Below the pieces are notes generated by a model. That model saw only the letters and a list, made by a program, of their open reading frames with translations. It was not told where the DNA came from and made no database searches. The position numbers and the translations under genes are program-made. A stretch of 64,000 nucleotides of DNA from Bradyrhizobium archetypum (GTDB lineage Bacteria; Pseudomonadota; Alphaproteobacteria; Rhizobiales; Xanthobacteraceae), in contig NZ_JAAVLW010000004.1 in assembly GCF_013114835.1 (NCBI RefSeq), positions 496,001 to 560,000 on the forward strand, given 5' to 3'. Positions 26,267 through 34,289 of the stretch are shown here, piece after piece (the first letter of the stretch is position 1; each line of letters opens with the position of its first letter).

Positions 26267-27370
26267 CTAAACTCCCTGCGCTTCTGCTTGTCGTGCGCTG
26301 CGGCTCGCCGCTTGCTGAAGCAGCTCGATGAGATCGATCGCCCGCTGGTTCGAGCTATGTTGATCCAGGGTCCGCTCGCGAGCGCGCTTGGCCATCCCCG
26401 ACAACTGGTCGCTATGCAACTGCAATGCCGCGAGCGTATCGGCTGCATCGTCTGCCAACAGGATCTCTTCGCCAGGCTGGAAGAAGTCCTCCAGTCCGAC
26501 CCAGCGATCGCTGAGCAGCGGTGCGCCGCAGGCCGCCGCTTCGAACAACCGCCCGGAAGGGCACCAACCCATTTCCGCCATCGCACGCCGGGTGACGTTA
26601 AGGGTTACGCGAGAGGAAGCGAAGAAAGGCGCGTGTTCGGAGGGCGGCAGGTGCCGGACAAAATAGATGTTCGACGACCAGGGGAAATCAGGCGGATACT
26701 GCGCGCCGCCGATCAGGAAGCGGAGGTCTTGCCGCGAGCGGGCAGGCGCCACGAACAGGGTTTCGAGCCCGGATTGCCGGTCCTCCGAATAGGTGCCGAG
26801 ATAGGAGAGATCAGCGCGGTAATGTGCTTCAGCGGGAACAGGACGATGCAAATCGGCGTCAACGTGTCCATAGAGAGGCCTGATATCGCGCGCGCCGAGC
26901 TTCCGGCGAAATTCGTCAAACAGTTGTTGTCCGCCCGTGAAGCTCAGAACGAGTGCAAACCCTTCGAGACCCGCGGGACCGATGTAAGGGACCGGCTCTC
27001 CGGCCTGCATTTTTGCAAGGGTAATCGGCGTGTCGAGATCATAAAAGACCGGAGTGGCGCGATCCTGGAACAGGATCAGGTCGGTGGCGGGGAGCGCGTC
27101 TGGACAGTAGGAGGTTACGATCGCAGCATCCGCTTCGAGCACGCTGGAGCGAGCGATCGATCGGACGTCTTCCCATGACGAGTAGAGCACGAGGCGTCCG
27201 CCCGGAATTTCGAACAGGTCTCTGGCGCCCGCGTAGTAGGGCACGTCGCGCTCAAAGAACACCACCGAATGGCCCGAACGGACGAGATATTTGCAAAGCC
27301 CGCGCCAGAGCGTCGCATGACCGTTTCCCCAGGAGGAAGATATGGTCAAACCAAAGATGACAATTCTCAC
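26267..27370 (-). CDS. CgeB-type glycosyltransferase
   Basis: The protein has 367 residues from GTG 27370, which overlaps the preceding stop (GTGA). It opens MRIVIFGLTISSSWGNGHAT and shares FFERDVPYYAGARDL, VFYDLDTPITLAKM, LSYLGTYSEDRQ and GRLFEAAACGAPLLSDRWVG with the protein at 14427-15551. The two are paralogues at opposite ends of the block. A GT-B fold enzyme acting at the inner membrane face is expected. Confidence 0.85.
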   Translation of the reverse strand: MRIVIFGLTISSSWGNGHATLWRGLCKYLVRSGHSVVFFERDVPYYAGARDLFEIPGGRLVLYSSWEDVRSIARSSVLEADAAIVTSYCPDALPATDLILFQDRATPVFYDLDTPITLAKMQAGEPVPYIGPAGLEGFALVLSFTGGQQLFDEFRRKLGARDIRPLYGHVDADLHRPVPAEAHYRADLSYLGTYSEDRQSGLETLFVAPARSRQDLRFLIGGAQYPPDFPWSSNIYFVRHLPPSEHAPFFASSRVTLNVTRRAMAEMGWCPSGRLFEAAACGAPLLSDRWVGLEDFFQPGEEILLADDAADTLAALQLHSDQLSGMAKRARERTLDQHSSNQRAIDLIELLQQAASRSARQAEAQGV

Positions 27371-27963
27371 GCCGGCACCTGCTGGTTGATCCGCGAGATA
27401 CGAATGCCTGATTTATCCACCGCGAGCGTGCTTACGCTCGCCGGATCGATTTCGATCGAAGGGAAATTGTCCATCGGGGTGCGGGAGTAATACAGCAAGG
27501 CCGCCCTGATCGGCTCCGCGTGGCTGACGATGACGATCGCCCCATCTGCCTGAGCGCGCCGGAGTTGCTCGAGATGTTGAACCATTCGTTGCTGGAGGGC
27601 CTGCATGCTTTCTCCGCCGGGTGGACGACTTGTGCTGCGTCGCGTATTCCATCTATTCCATCTCGGATCGTCCGCGAGGTCTGCAAAGGAGCCGGATGTC
27701 CACTCTCCATAGTCGAGCTCGTCGACATCAGGAGCGATTTCCACCGGCAGACCAAAGTGCCAGGCGAGGATGGAGGCGGATTGCTGAGCCCGCCGCTGCG
27801 GGCTTGATTGTATTACCGCTGGCCTCCCTGGGATCATCTCGGCGCAGCGCGACATCTGGCGGCAGCCGAGATCGTCGAGTTGCACCCCCGGCATCCTGCC
27901 GCAGAGCCGATGGCCGAGCATAGCGTGATGCCCGTGGCGGACGAGGTGAATCGTCTCTACCAT
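27367..27963 (-). CDS. Histidine-phosphatase family protein
   Basis: The protein has 198 residues. LVRHGHH gives the phospho-acceptor RHG motif at residues 7-9; SSPQRRAQQSASIL, DELDYGEWTSG and IVSHAEPIRAAL (second catalytic His) complete the branch-1 active site. ATG 27963 lies 7 bases after the inositol-phosphate synthase stop; the upstream open frame would overlap that gene and is not needed. Related enzymes remove phosphate from sugars. Beside an Ino1 enzyme it might act on inositol phosphate or on a pathway phosphate, which is inference. Confidence 0.87.
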   Translation of the reverse strand: MVETIHLVRHGHHAMLGHRLCGRMPGVQLDDLGCRQMSRCAEMIPGRPAVIQSSPQRRAQQSASILAWHFGLPVEIAPDVDELDYGEWTSGSFADLADDPRWNRWNTRRSTSRPPGGESMQALQQRMVQHLEQLRRAQADGAIVIVSHAEPIRAALLYYSRTPMDNFPSIEIDPASVSTLAVDKSGIRISRINQQVPA

Positions 27964-27970
27964 GGCTGCC

Positions 27971-29065
27971 TCATGCTTCGTCCTTGATGAAGACTCGCGT
28001 CCTGCGGCGCGCTTCCTCATCGCTAAATTGTTTCGGCGGGGATTTCATGAAATAGCTTGATGGACCTGTCAGGGCACCGCTGAGACCACGATCCATCGCC
28101 AGCTTTGCGCATCGGACGGCGTCGATGACCACGCCGGCGGAATTTGGCGAATCCCAGACTTCGAGCCGTACCTCGGCGCTCAACGGTACGCCACCGAACG
28201 TGGTGCCCTCGAGCCGGATGTAGGCAAGTTTGCGATCGGTAAGCCAGGGGACGTGGTCACTGGGACCGACGTGGACATTATCGGCTTCCAAGGGAACGTC
28301 GAACTGGCTGGTAACCGCCTGCGTCTTGGATATCTTCTTTGAAGTCAGCCGCTCCCGTTCCAGCATGTTCTTGAAATCGGTGTTGCCGCCGACATTGAGT
28401 TGGTACGTTCGGTCGAGCCGGACCCCGCGCTCGCGGAACAGATTAGCGAGCACGCGGTGCAGAATCGTGGCACCGACCTGGCTTTTGATGTCGTCGCCGA
28501 TGATGGGGAGGCCTGCTTCCTCGAAGCGACGGCGCCAGGCGGGATCGGAAGCGATGAACACGGGAATGCAATTGATGAAGCCGCAGCCAGCCTCGATGGC
28601 CCGCGTTGCATACCATTCGCTCGCGTTTTGCGATCCCACGGGCAGATAAGAAACCACGACATCCGTTCGCGATTTCCTCAGCACGTCCGACACATCGGCT
28701 TCCGGCTCTTCGGAGACCGGCACGTCGTCCTCGAGATAGCGACCGACACCGTCGAGCACCGGCCCGCGACGGACAATGATGCCGGTTTCGGCAACGGCGG
28801 CAAAGCGATGCGTGTTGTTGGGCTTCACAAAGATTGCATCGGCGACATCGCGACCGACCTTGTTGGCATTGACATCGAACGCTGACGAAATCTCGACATC
28901 ACTGATGTGATATCCGCCGACGTCTGCGTTCATCAGGCCTGGGACCGGCTCATTGGAGTTGGCGTCGCGATAATAGGTGAGCCCCTGAACGAACGAGCTT
29001 GCGCAGTTACCGACTCCGACAATTCCGACGCGAACGCGTCGTCTTTCTTGAAGACGTGAATGCAT
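27971..29065 (-). CDS. Inositol-3-phosphate synthase (Ino1-like)
   Basis: The protein has 364 residues, the short actinobacterial-type length. It has the NAD loop [52 protein letters not shown] and the SKKISKT active-site lysines, all typical of the Ino1 family. It converts glucose 6-phosphate to 1L-myo-inositol 1-phosphate. ATG 29065 follows GGAGG at a good distance. It is the first gene of the block and lies about 40 bases downstream of a perfect EcfG-type promoter, so the rest of the block is probably induced with it. Confidence 0.93.
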   Translation of the reverse strand: MHSRLQERRRVRVGIVGVGNCASSFVQGLTYYRDANSNEPVPGLMNADVGGYHISDVEISSAFDVNANKVGRDVADAIFVKPNNTHRFAAVAETGIIVRRGPVLDGVGRYLEDDVPVSEEPEADVSDVLRKSRTDVVVSYLPVGSQNASEWYATRAIEAGCGFINCIPVFIASDPAWRRRFEEAGLPIIGDDIKSQVGATILHRVLANLFRERGVRLDRTYQLNVGGNTDFKNMLERERLTSKKISKTQAVTSQFDVPLEADNVHVGPSDHVPWLTDRKLAYIRLEGTTFGGVPLSAEVRLEVWDSPNSAGVVIDAVRCAKLAMDRGLSGALTGPSSYFMKSPPKQFSDEEARRRTRVFIKDEA

Positions 29066-29111
29066 CGATTGTGCCTCCGGGAGTCCGATCGCAAACGTAA
29101 GTACGTTGTCG

Positions 29112-29136
29112 AACGTGCTTTCGATGGGTTCGTTCC
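29112..29136 (-). promoter_or_regulatory. EcfG-type promoter of the inositol/oligosaccharide block
   Basis: On the minus strand: GGAAC (29136-29132), 16 bases, CGTT (29115-29112). This is an exact match to the general-stress sigma consensus of alphaproteobacteria. Predicted start of transcription is near 29105, giving a leader of about 40 bases before ATG 29065 with its GGAGG site. The position and spacing are ideal. Confidence 0.6.
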
Positions 29137-29405
29137 TGCGTTCGAAGCCGTTCCCGGGAGCAACAAACGATTCCTGCGAGAAAAGATCAAAAACATTAAC
29201 CTGGTTTAACTTGGCGGCGTTTACGGCTGGAACGAAGGCCGGAGTAGAAGAAGATGAAGAAGAAGCTGAGCGAAGGACGTAGGGGAAGGCGGTGCCGTGT
29301 GTGCTGATCGTTTCGCTCGTGAAGAACGAATGGCTGACTGCGGCGTTTCACAAGCATGGGGTGATCGGTCGCTGATTGATCGATCTCCTAACCGCTGAAA
29401 GGAAG
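29137..29405. other. Divergent intergenic region
   Basis: This spacer lies between the minus-strand block and the plus-strand small gene at 29406. It contains an AT-rich stretch with the near-repeat TTAACCTGGTTTAA (29198-29211). No gene is seen. The promoter of the 29406 gene should lie here. Confidence 0.35.
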
Positions 29406-29690
29406 ATGGCGATGAGCGAGGGTGAAAGGACGACAGATCACAAGGTGATCCAGAAATGGGCCGAAGAGCGCGATGGTCGGCCGGCTACCGTGCGCGCCAG
29501 CGAAGAGGATGGTCACGCTGGTATTCTTCGGATTGATTTCGGCCCCAAAGAAGATCGGCTTGAAGAAATCGGATGGGATGAATTCTTTCGGAAATTCGAC
29601 GAGGCCGAGCTTGCGTTCCTTTACCAGGACCGAACCAAGGATGGAAAGCTGAGCCGGTTTCATAAGTTCGTCCGGCGTTCCGGCGAATGA
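29406..29690 (+). CDS. Conserved hypothetical protein, 94 aa
   Basis: ATG 29406 has AAGGAAG upstream; a second ATG at 29412 is equally usable. The protein contains TDHKVIQKWAEERDGRPATV, then GILRIDFGPKEDRLEEIGWD and FFRKFDEAELAFLYQD, a pattern I recall in widely conserved small proteins (about 90 residues, one domain) annotated as hypothetical. Its stop overlaps the start of the next gene (ATGA), so the two are co-translated. Confidence 0.75.
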   Translation: MAMSEGERTTDHKVIQKWAEERDGRPATVRASEEDGHAGILRIDFGPKEDRLEEIGWDEFFRKFDEAELAFLYQDRTKDGKLSRFHKFVRRSGE

Positions 29691-30703
29691 ACGTTCTTTC
29701 GGGGAGCACAATTGTCCGCCAGCCGCGGGCCGACGGCGGCGATTGGATTTCCGCTATGCGCGCCGGCGAGTTTGAACGCGCCTGGGCAATTACGGACCGG
29801 GACCTTGCTGCCTGCCGTTGGGGTACTGGCGACAAGCATAGCGGGCCACGACATCTGCAGCGCATCTGGCGCGGCGAGGAATTGCGGAACCGGAAGGTCC
29901 TGGTGCGCTGCTACCACGGGCTCGGCGATACCATCCAGTTCGCCCGCTTTCTGCCGCCGCTTGCCGAGCGGGCCCGGATGGTCACGGTATGGTGCCAATC
30001 GGAACTGGTACCTCTGATCGAGCGCCTTGAGGGCGTCGATCGGGCAATACCGCTCCATGACGGCACGCCTGACGCCGATTTTGCAGTCGACATCGAGATC
30101 ATGGAAATCCCGCATGCCCTTAAGGCGAGCCGAGATCTTTTCGAGTTGCGCATGCCCTATTTGAGCCTGCCGCCAGGCCGTTTGCCGAAATGTGTCAGAA
30201 AGCAGGAAAAGCTCGCGGTAGGTCTGGTCTGGGAAGTCGGAGACTGGGACAAGCGTCGCGCCATCCCGCCGCAGCTTCTCAAGCGGCTCAACCGGGAAGG
30301 TATTGAACTCTTCTCATTGCAGAGGGCAGTTGCACCAGGCGTGGCTGCCCAAATCGGAGCGAAGGACATCAGCACGCCAGATATCATAGAACTCGGTCGG
30401 CGCATCGGCGAACTGGATATTGTCGTTAGTGTCGACACCATGATCGTGCATTTGGCCGGAGCGCTTGGCCACGAACCATGGGTTCTGCTGCATGCCGACT
30501 GCGATTGGCGGTGGCCCAACGAGGGCGAGGCCTCGATTTGGTATCCGCGCGCCAAATTATTCTATCAACGCGACGCAGGAGATTGGGCGAGTGTCATCGA
30601 GACTGTCAGCTTGGCTCTGGCCGACCGAATAGCAACAACTCGCCCCCCGGTTTTGGGCGCGATACCCGACATAGCTTCGGGGGCGGCAGCCTATCGCGAA
30701 TGA
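29687..30703 (+). CDS. Heptosyltransferase-like (GT9-type) protein
   Basis: The protein has 338 residues. VLVRCYHGLGDTIQFARFLPP is the glycine-rich donor-site opening of GT9-like transferases that often follow TPR domains, and SVDTMIVHLAGALGHEPWVLL is the C-terminal sugar-nucleotide block (D-T-x4-H-x-AGA). The first 60 residues (GDWISAMRAGEFERAWAITD) look like the last repeat of a TPR. It may attach a sugar to a surface glycan or protein. The coupling to the 94-aa protein is unexplained. Confidence 0.75.
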   Translation: MNVLSGSTIVRQPRADGGDWISAMRAGEFERAWAITDRDLAACRWGTGDKHSGPRHLQRIWRGEELRNRKVLVRCYHGLGDTIQFARFLPPLAERARMVTVWCQSELVPLIERLEGVDRAIPLHDGTPDADFAVDIEIMEIPHALKASRDLFELRMPYLSLPPGRLPKCVRKQEKLAVGLVWEVGDWDKRRAIPPQLLKRLNREGIELFSLQRAVAPGVAAQIGAKDISTPDIIELGRRIGELDIVVSVDTMIVHLAGALGHEPWVLLHADCDWRWPNEGEASIWYPRAKLFYQRDAGDWASVIETVSLALADRIATTRPPVLGAIPDIASGAAAYRE

Positions 30704-30806
30704 GGGGTTCTCCAATAACGTAGGTCATGTCGCGGCCGGCCGTCTCGCTCGTATTTCATTGTCGCGCCCGTTTTTTATCAGGGGATCGCAATACAGCGTT
30801 GCTCCC

Positions 30807-30830
30807 AGCTGAACTGGTCGACGTTCAGCT
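30807..30830. terminator. Hairpin between convergent genes
   Basis: AGCTGAAC, an 8-base loop, GTTCAGCT forms a perfect 8-bp stem. It sits in the 225-base gap between the convergent genes ending at 30703 and 30929. No T-run follows, so a terminator role is only likely by position. Confidence 0.3.
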
Positions 30831-30928
30831 CCCTCTGCGGATCGTACGCTCGAGGCGCCATGGCACCTCATGTTCGATATACCAGAAGGCTTGTTGTTGT
30901 TTTCTGATGGGTGTGCGTGCCAAAGGGA

Positions 30929-31513
30929 TTACTTCTTGTGGTTCTGCTGTTCGATTTCGCTGAGCACCGCTTCGGGTGCGACGTCCTTTGTGATTTCGGC
31001 CAGCTCGTGCTCGGCGCCCGTGCGGACCTCCAGTTTCTCGGCGATGGAGGAGACCATCTCGATCAGTCGCGTTAATTCGTGCTCCGTGAGAAGACTGATG
31101 TGCAGATCAAGATCATCGCGTTTGTCGGTCGCGGCCTTCGCGCGGTTCTGGCTGATCAGCACGAAGGTAGAGAGGAAGATCGCCTCGACTGATGCTTCCA
31201 TGGCGAGAATCACGAATGTCGGATCAAAGTGCGGAATTCCCGGAACCAGGTTCCATGTAATCCAGATGCCGTACACGGCCAGATGGAGATACACAAACGG
31301 CATGCTGCCGGTGAAGGCAGTGATCGCATCCGCCAGCTTGTCTTCCGCGGCGGCATCGCGCCTCTCCTGCTCGCGCCGACTTCGCAACGCTTCGATATTT
31401 TTGCGCAGCGCGGAACTCAGCCCGCCATCGTCCGCCCGATGATCAGCAATCTGATTTGGCGCCACCAGGCACTCCGTACGCCAGCGGCGACGTTCGTAGC
31501 CTCGCAAAACCAC
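30929..31513 (-). CDS. DUF1003 membrane protein
   Basis: The protein has 194 residues. After SALRKNIEALRSRREQERRD come two membrane segments (TGSMPFVYLHLAVYGIWITW and FVILAMEASVEAIFLSTFVLIS) and then QNRAKAATDKRDDLDLHISLL, the DUF1003 core. The tail ends in a charged segment. The start is probably GTG 31513, which overlaps the end of the Crp/Fnr gene by 71 bases; the conserved part begins a little later, so the start is uncertain. Function unknown; in this position it probably shares the Crp/Fnr message. Confidence 0.83.
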   Translation of the reverse strand: MVLRGYERRRWRTECLVAPNQIADHRADDGGLSSALRKNIEALRSRREQERRDAAAEDKLADAITAFTGSMPFVYLHLAVYGIWITWNLVPGIPHFDPTFVILAMEASVEAIFLSTFVLISQNRAKAATDKRDDLDLHISLLTEHELTRLIEMVSSIAEKLEVRTGAEHELAEITKDVAPEAVLSEIEQQNHKK

Positions 31514-32282
31514 CTTCGGGCGCAGCGTGGCCGGTGAGCGGGTAATCTTTCTTGATGCTTGCGCAATATTGCAGGTAGTCGTCGTTGAAGTCGCCGAGTC
31601 GCATCAGGGCATTCCAGTCACGGATCGTCAGCCGACGAGAATTCCAATCAACAAGTCCCAGATATCGCATTTCTTGAATGACACGGTTGGCATGGACATT
31701 TGAAATCCCGCAGGCATCTGCAACGTCCGTTTGAGTCCAGGGCATAGCGAAAGAGAGATCGCGCGCCATGCCCGAGGCCTGAAGACGCACGGTTAGTTCG
31801 CATACGATGTGGGCGATCCTCGCAAAAGCATCGCGGCGTCCCAGATTGACGATCCATTCCTGCAAAATGGCCGCCTGCATCAATGTTTCGCGCCAAAAAG
31901 CCTGGGTCAGCGCTGTTGATCGGTCCGCTGCTTCCTTAAGTGCAGTATGAGGTACGAACGCGAGCACCGCCGGCCCGAGGGTCGTAATGCTGTGATCGAC
32001 GGCCGGCAAGTATAGGGTCGCGAGGTCGGCGACGTCGCCAGGAACGAAGAATGAAGTAATCTGACGACGTGATCCCGAGACAGGCTTGTGACTGAATAGA
32101 AAACCGTCCAGAACAAGGGTGCATTGCGACGTGGCATAGCCATGCGAGAGGACGTCACGACCAGCGGGGTAGTTGACGAGCTTGAGCGGAAGATCGGCGA
32201 TCCGCTGCCTGTCCTCGGTCGTGAGCTCGTTGAACCGCTCCAGCCGAAACAGCAATCGCGAATAGGGTCGTCCGGTCTCCAT
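31443..32282 (-). CDS. Crp/Fnr-family transcription regulator
   Basis: The protein has 279 residues. The cyclic-nucleotide-binding-type beta roll spans about 30-130 (YSRLLFRLERF, FLFSHKPVSGSRRQITSFFVPGDVADL), followed by a dimer helix and a winged helix with MPWTQTDVADACGISNVHANRVIQ (about 182-205) as the DNA-recognition part. I see no FNR-type N-terminal cysteine cluster, so oxygen sensing by Fe-S is unlikely. The last 30 residues after YLQYCASIKKDYP are an unusual extension that overlaps the DUF1003 gene. A perfect EcfG-type site lies about 120 bases upstream. Confidence 0.87.
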   Translation of the reverse strand: METGRPYSRLLFRLERFNELTTEDRQRIADLPLKLVNYPAGRDVLSHGYATSQCTLVLDGFLFSHKPVSGSRRQITSFFVPGDVADLATLYLPAVDHSITTLGPAVLAFVPHTALKEAADRSTALTQAFWRETLMQAAILQEWIVNLGRRDAFARIAHIVCELTVRLQASGMARDLSFAMPWTQTDVADACGISNVHANRVIQEMRYLGLVDWNSRRLTIRDWNALMRLGDFNDDYLQYCASIKKDYPLTGHAAPEGGFARLRTSPLAYGVPGGAKSDC

Positions 32283-32403
32283 GCATCACCTCGTGCGCAA
32301 CGCGATGGAACGGGCCGTCATGCTGCTGAAGGCAAATGCCGGGATGCCGCCTGGGGTACTCATGGTTACGCCCTGATGTACACTGTCGATACTTTCTCCC
32401 GCG

Positions 32404-32430
32404 GGAACGCCAAACTTGCATGAACGTTCC
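32404..32430. promoter_or_regulatory. Palindromic two-way EcfG promoter
   Basis: Plus strand: GGAAC 32404-32408, 16 bases, CGTT 32425-32428. Minus strand: GGAAC 32430-32426, 16 bases, CGTT 32409-32406. Both strands carry an exact EcfG consensus in the same 27 bases. The minus direction fits the Crp/Fnr-DUF1003 genes, with a leader of about 117 bases. The plus direction would give RNA antisense to the broken alcohol dehydrogenase. Confidence 0.55.
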
Positions 32431-32483
32431 TAAAGCGCTGAAATGCCTGAAACAGTGCATAGCCAGCGCGGGCGACGCGCTGG

Positions 32484-32861
32484 TTATGCGGCGGCCGCGC
32501 GGAGGTGACTTCGACCGCTCCAGTATTGGGTCGGCACAGAGAAGAATGCGATGAGCGAAAGTTGCCGCGCTTGTTCGCATTCGCCACAGATGATGGTGAA
32601 GGGGATGATGGCGACGCGGTCACCGATCTTGAGCGATTTGCGCGCCGCCGGACCGACGTCTATGAACTCACCCATGGTCTCGTGGCCCGTCACATCGCCG
32701 GATTTCATTCCGGGCATGAAGCGGTCGTAGAAATGAAGGTCCGAGCCGCAGATCGCGCAGCTCGTGACCTCGATGATGGCATCCCGTTCATTTTCTATGG
32801 TGGGATCAGGGACGCTGTCGCAGCGGATATCCGTGGCGCCGTGCCAAACCAGCGCCTTCAT
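32484..32861 (-). pseudogene. Truncated zinc alcohol dehydrogenase
   Basis: The start [20 protein letters not shown], the zinc-site [24 protein letters not shown] and [16 protein letters not shown] are those of zinc-dependent (formaldehyde-dehydrogenase-like) alcohol dehydrogenases of about 390 residues. The frame breaks at ECEQA: the next family residues (NKRGNF) appear in another frame, and the sequence then ends in an unrelated tail. The catalytic and NAD-binding domains are gone. ATG 32861 gives 125 residues, surely non-functional. Confidence 0.8.
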
Positions 32862-33012
32862 GGCGATCTCCGTAGTGTTGCAAGTATCGGTTGTTGCGCT
32901 TGTTGAAGTCAGCCGGAGGCATCGTTCCAGCAGTAAGGCCACTCGGCTGCGTGGCCTGACAGGCGTCTTGGCGGCAGCAGGTCGGCTGCTGGGAGAGCTC
33001 CCGTCCGATCCG

Positions 33013-33576
33013 TCAGGCGTACTCTTCTTCTTCCTCTCCCTTCTCCGCTTCTAGGTTGGCCACAGAGGTCGCAAGCTCGGTCAGCGCCTGATCGGTTGCT
33101 TCCTCCTCATTCAGCGTTTCCTGAAGCAGCTCTGCGGCATCGGACAGGCCGAGTTGTTCGGCCCAAGTGCGGAGCGTGCCGTAGCGCGAGATTTCGTAAT
33201 GCTCGACGGCCTGCGCCGCGGCGACGAGCCCTGCATCGAGAGCGGGCATGCCGCGAAACTCCTTCATGATTTCCGCGCCCTCATCGGCAATGCCGTTGAT
33301 GGCTTCGCATGTCTTTCCGCGCGCTGGTTGGCCAATGATGCGAAAGACCCGATCGAGTCGTTTGACTTGCCCCTGGGTCTCCCGGAGATGCTTGTTGAAT
33401 GCTGCCGCCAGCTCTTTGGATTGCGCCGCCTTGGCCATCTTCGGCAATGTCTTGATGATCTTGTTTTCCGTAAAGTAGATGTCCTTCAGCGCTTCGTGGA
33501 AGAGATCGCTGAGCCTCTTCTGCGGTCGGCTGGTGCGACGCGCCGCCGACTTTCGCTTCTTCGCCCGCTTTGCCAT
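33013..33576 (-). CDS. DUF892 (YciE/YciF-like) ferritin-like protein
   Basis: The protein has 187 residues. After a basic start ([18 protein letters not shown]) it has [53 protein letters not shown] and [21 protein letters not shown], the four-helix bundle of the DUF892 family. Glu and His residues in HLRETQGQ and EHYE could bind metals. Homologues are stress-induced. ATG 33576 has AGGAG upstream. The acidic C-terminus ([10 protein letters not shown]) is unusual but common here. Confidence 0.87.
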   Translation of the reverse strand: MAKRAKKRKSAARRTSRPQKRLSDLFHEALKDIYFTENKIIKTLPKMAKAAQSKELAAAFNKHLRETQGQVKRLDRVFRIIGQPARGKTCEAINGIADEGAEIMKEFRGMPALDAGLVAAAQAVEHYEISRYGTLRTWAEQLGLSDAAELLQETLNEEEATDQALTELATSVANLEAEKGEEEEEYA

Positions 33577-33601
33577 GAGTTCTCCTGTAATCGCATCGGA
33601 A

Positions 33602-33644
33602 AATGCCTGCCCCTCGGTCAATGTTCCCTGACGTCGAAGGTTCC
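33602..33644 (-). promoter_or_regulatory. Two overlapping near-consensus EcfG sites
   Basis: On the minus strand, GGAAC (33627-33623) with CATT (33605-33602) at 17 bases, and a second GGAAC (33644-33640) with CATT (33623-33620) at 16 bases. Each has one mismatch in the -10 (CATT for CGTT). They lie just upstream of the DUF892 gene, a usual general-stress target. Confidence 0.35.
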
Positions 33645-33804
33645 AAGAGACACGGTGGCTGCAGAAGGAAGACGCGCGCGCTATTTCAGTAGCCGAGCCT
33701 GGCCTGCAGCCGCCGAGCGGCAAACACGACCCGTTCCGCGCATGCTGGGCAAGCCTCGGCCGAATCTGGCATCTACGTTACGTTGCGCCCTGACGAGGTG
33801 AGAA

Positions 33805-34257
33805 TTACTTCAGCGTGTAAAGGAATGCGGTGATATCGCGCGAGTGCTGCGGAGTGACGCCCATTCGCGGCATGGCATTGCCGGGGAGGACCTTTTGCGG
33901 ATTCTCTATCCATCGCGCCATGTTTTCAGGCGAATTGCTGATGAAGCCCGCCAGATAGGTCCGCGTGCCGACATGCAGCAGCGGAGGACCGACGTTTCCT
34001 TTTGCCTCAGCAATCTGTGGAATCAGATGGCAGCTGCCGCAACCATAATGCTTGATGAGAGCCATGCCGCGCTTTGCATCGCCGGCAAAATTCGGCGGAC
34101 CTTGCTCTGATTTCGTATCGCAACCTGCCAGGATAAGGCTCGAGACGGCGAAAGCGGTCAGCGACAAGGCGCCGGGGCGTGCGCCGCTTTCGCGAAGGCG
34201 TCTGCAAGCCACCCGCATTCGCCAACTGAGGAAGGCTCTGCGCAGTGCTGTCGTCAT
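33805..34257 (-). CDS. c-type cytochrome lipoprotein
   Basis: The protein has 150 residues from ATG 34257 (GGAGCATCGAG upstream). A long basic N-terminus leads to the hydrophobic stretch and lipobox LILAGC, so the protein should be lipid-anchored in the periplasm. The haem site is CGSCH and the axial Met is probably in GNAMPRMGV. It is the last gene of the PQQ dehydrogenase unit. It likely relays electrons from the alcohol dehydrogenase toward an oxidase. Confidence 0.85.
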   Translation of the reverse strand: MTTALRRAFLSWRMRVACRRLRESGARPGALSLTAFAVSSLILAGCDTKSEQGPPNFAGDAKRGMALIKHYGCGSCHLIPQIAEAKGNVGPPLLHVGTRTYLAGFISNSPENMARWIENPQKVLPGNAMPRMGVTPQHSRDITAFLYTLK

Positions 34258-34289
34258 CTCGATGCTCCGTTGTATCTCCTGCGTCTTGC

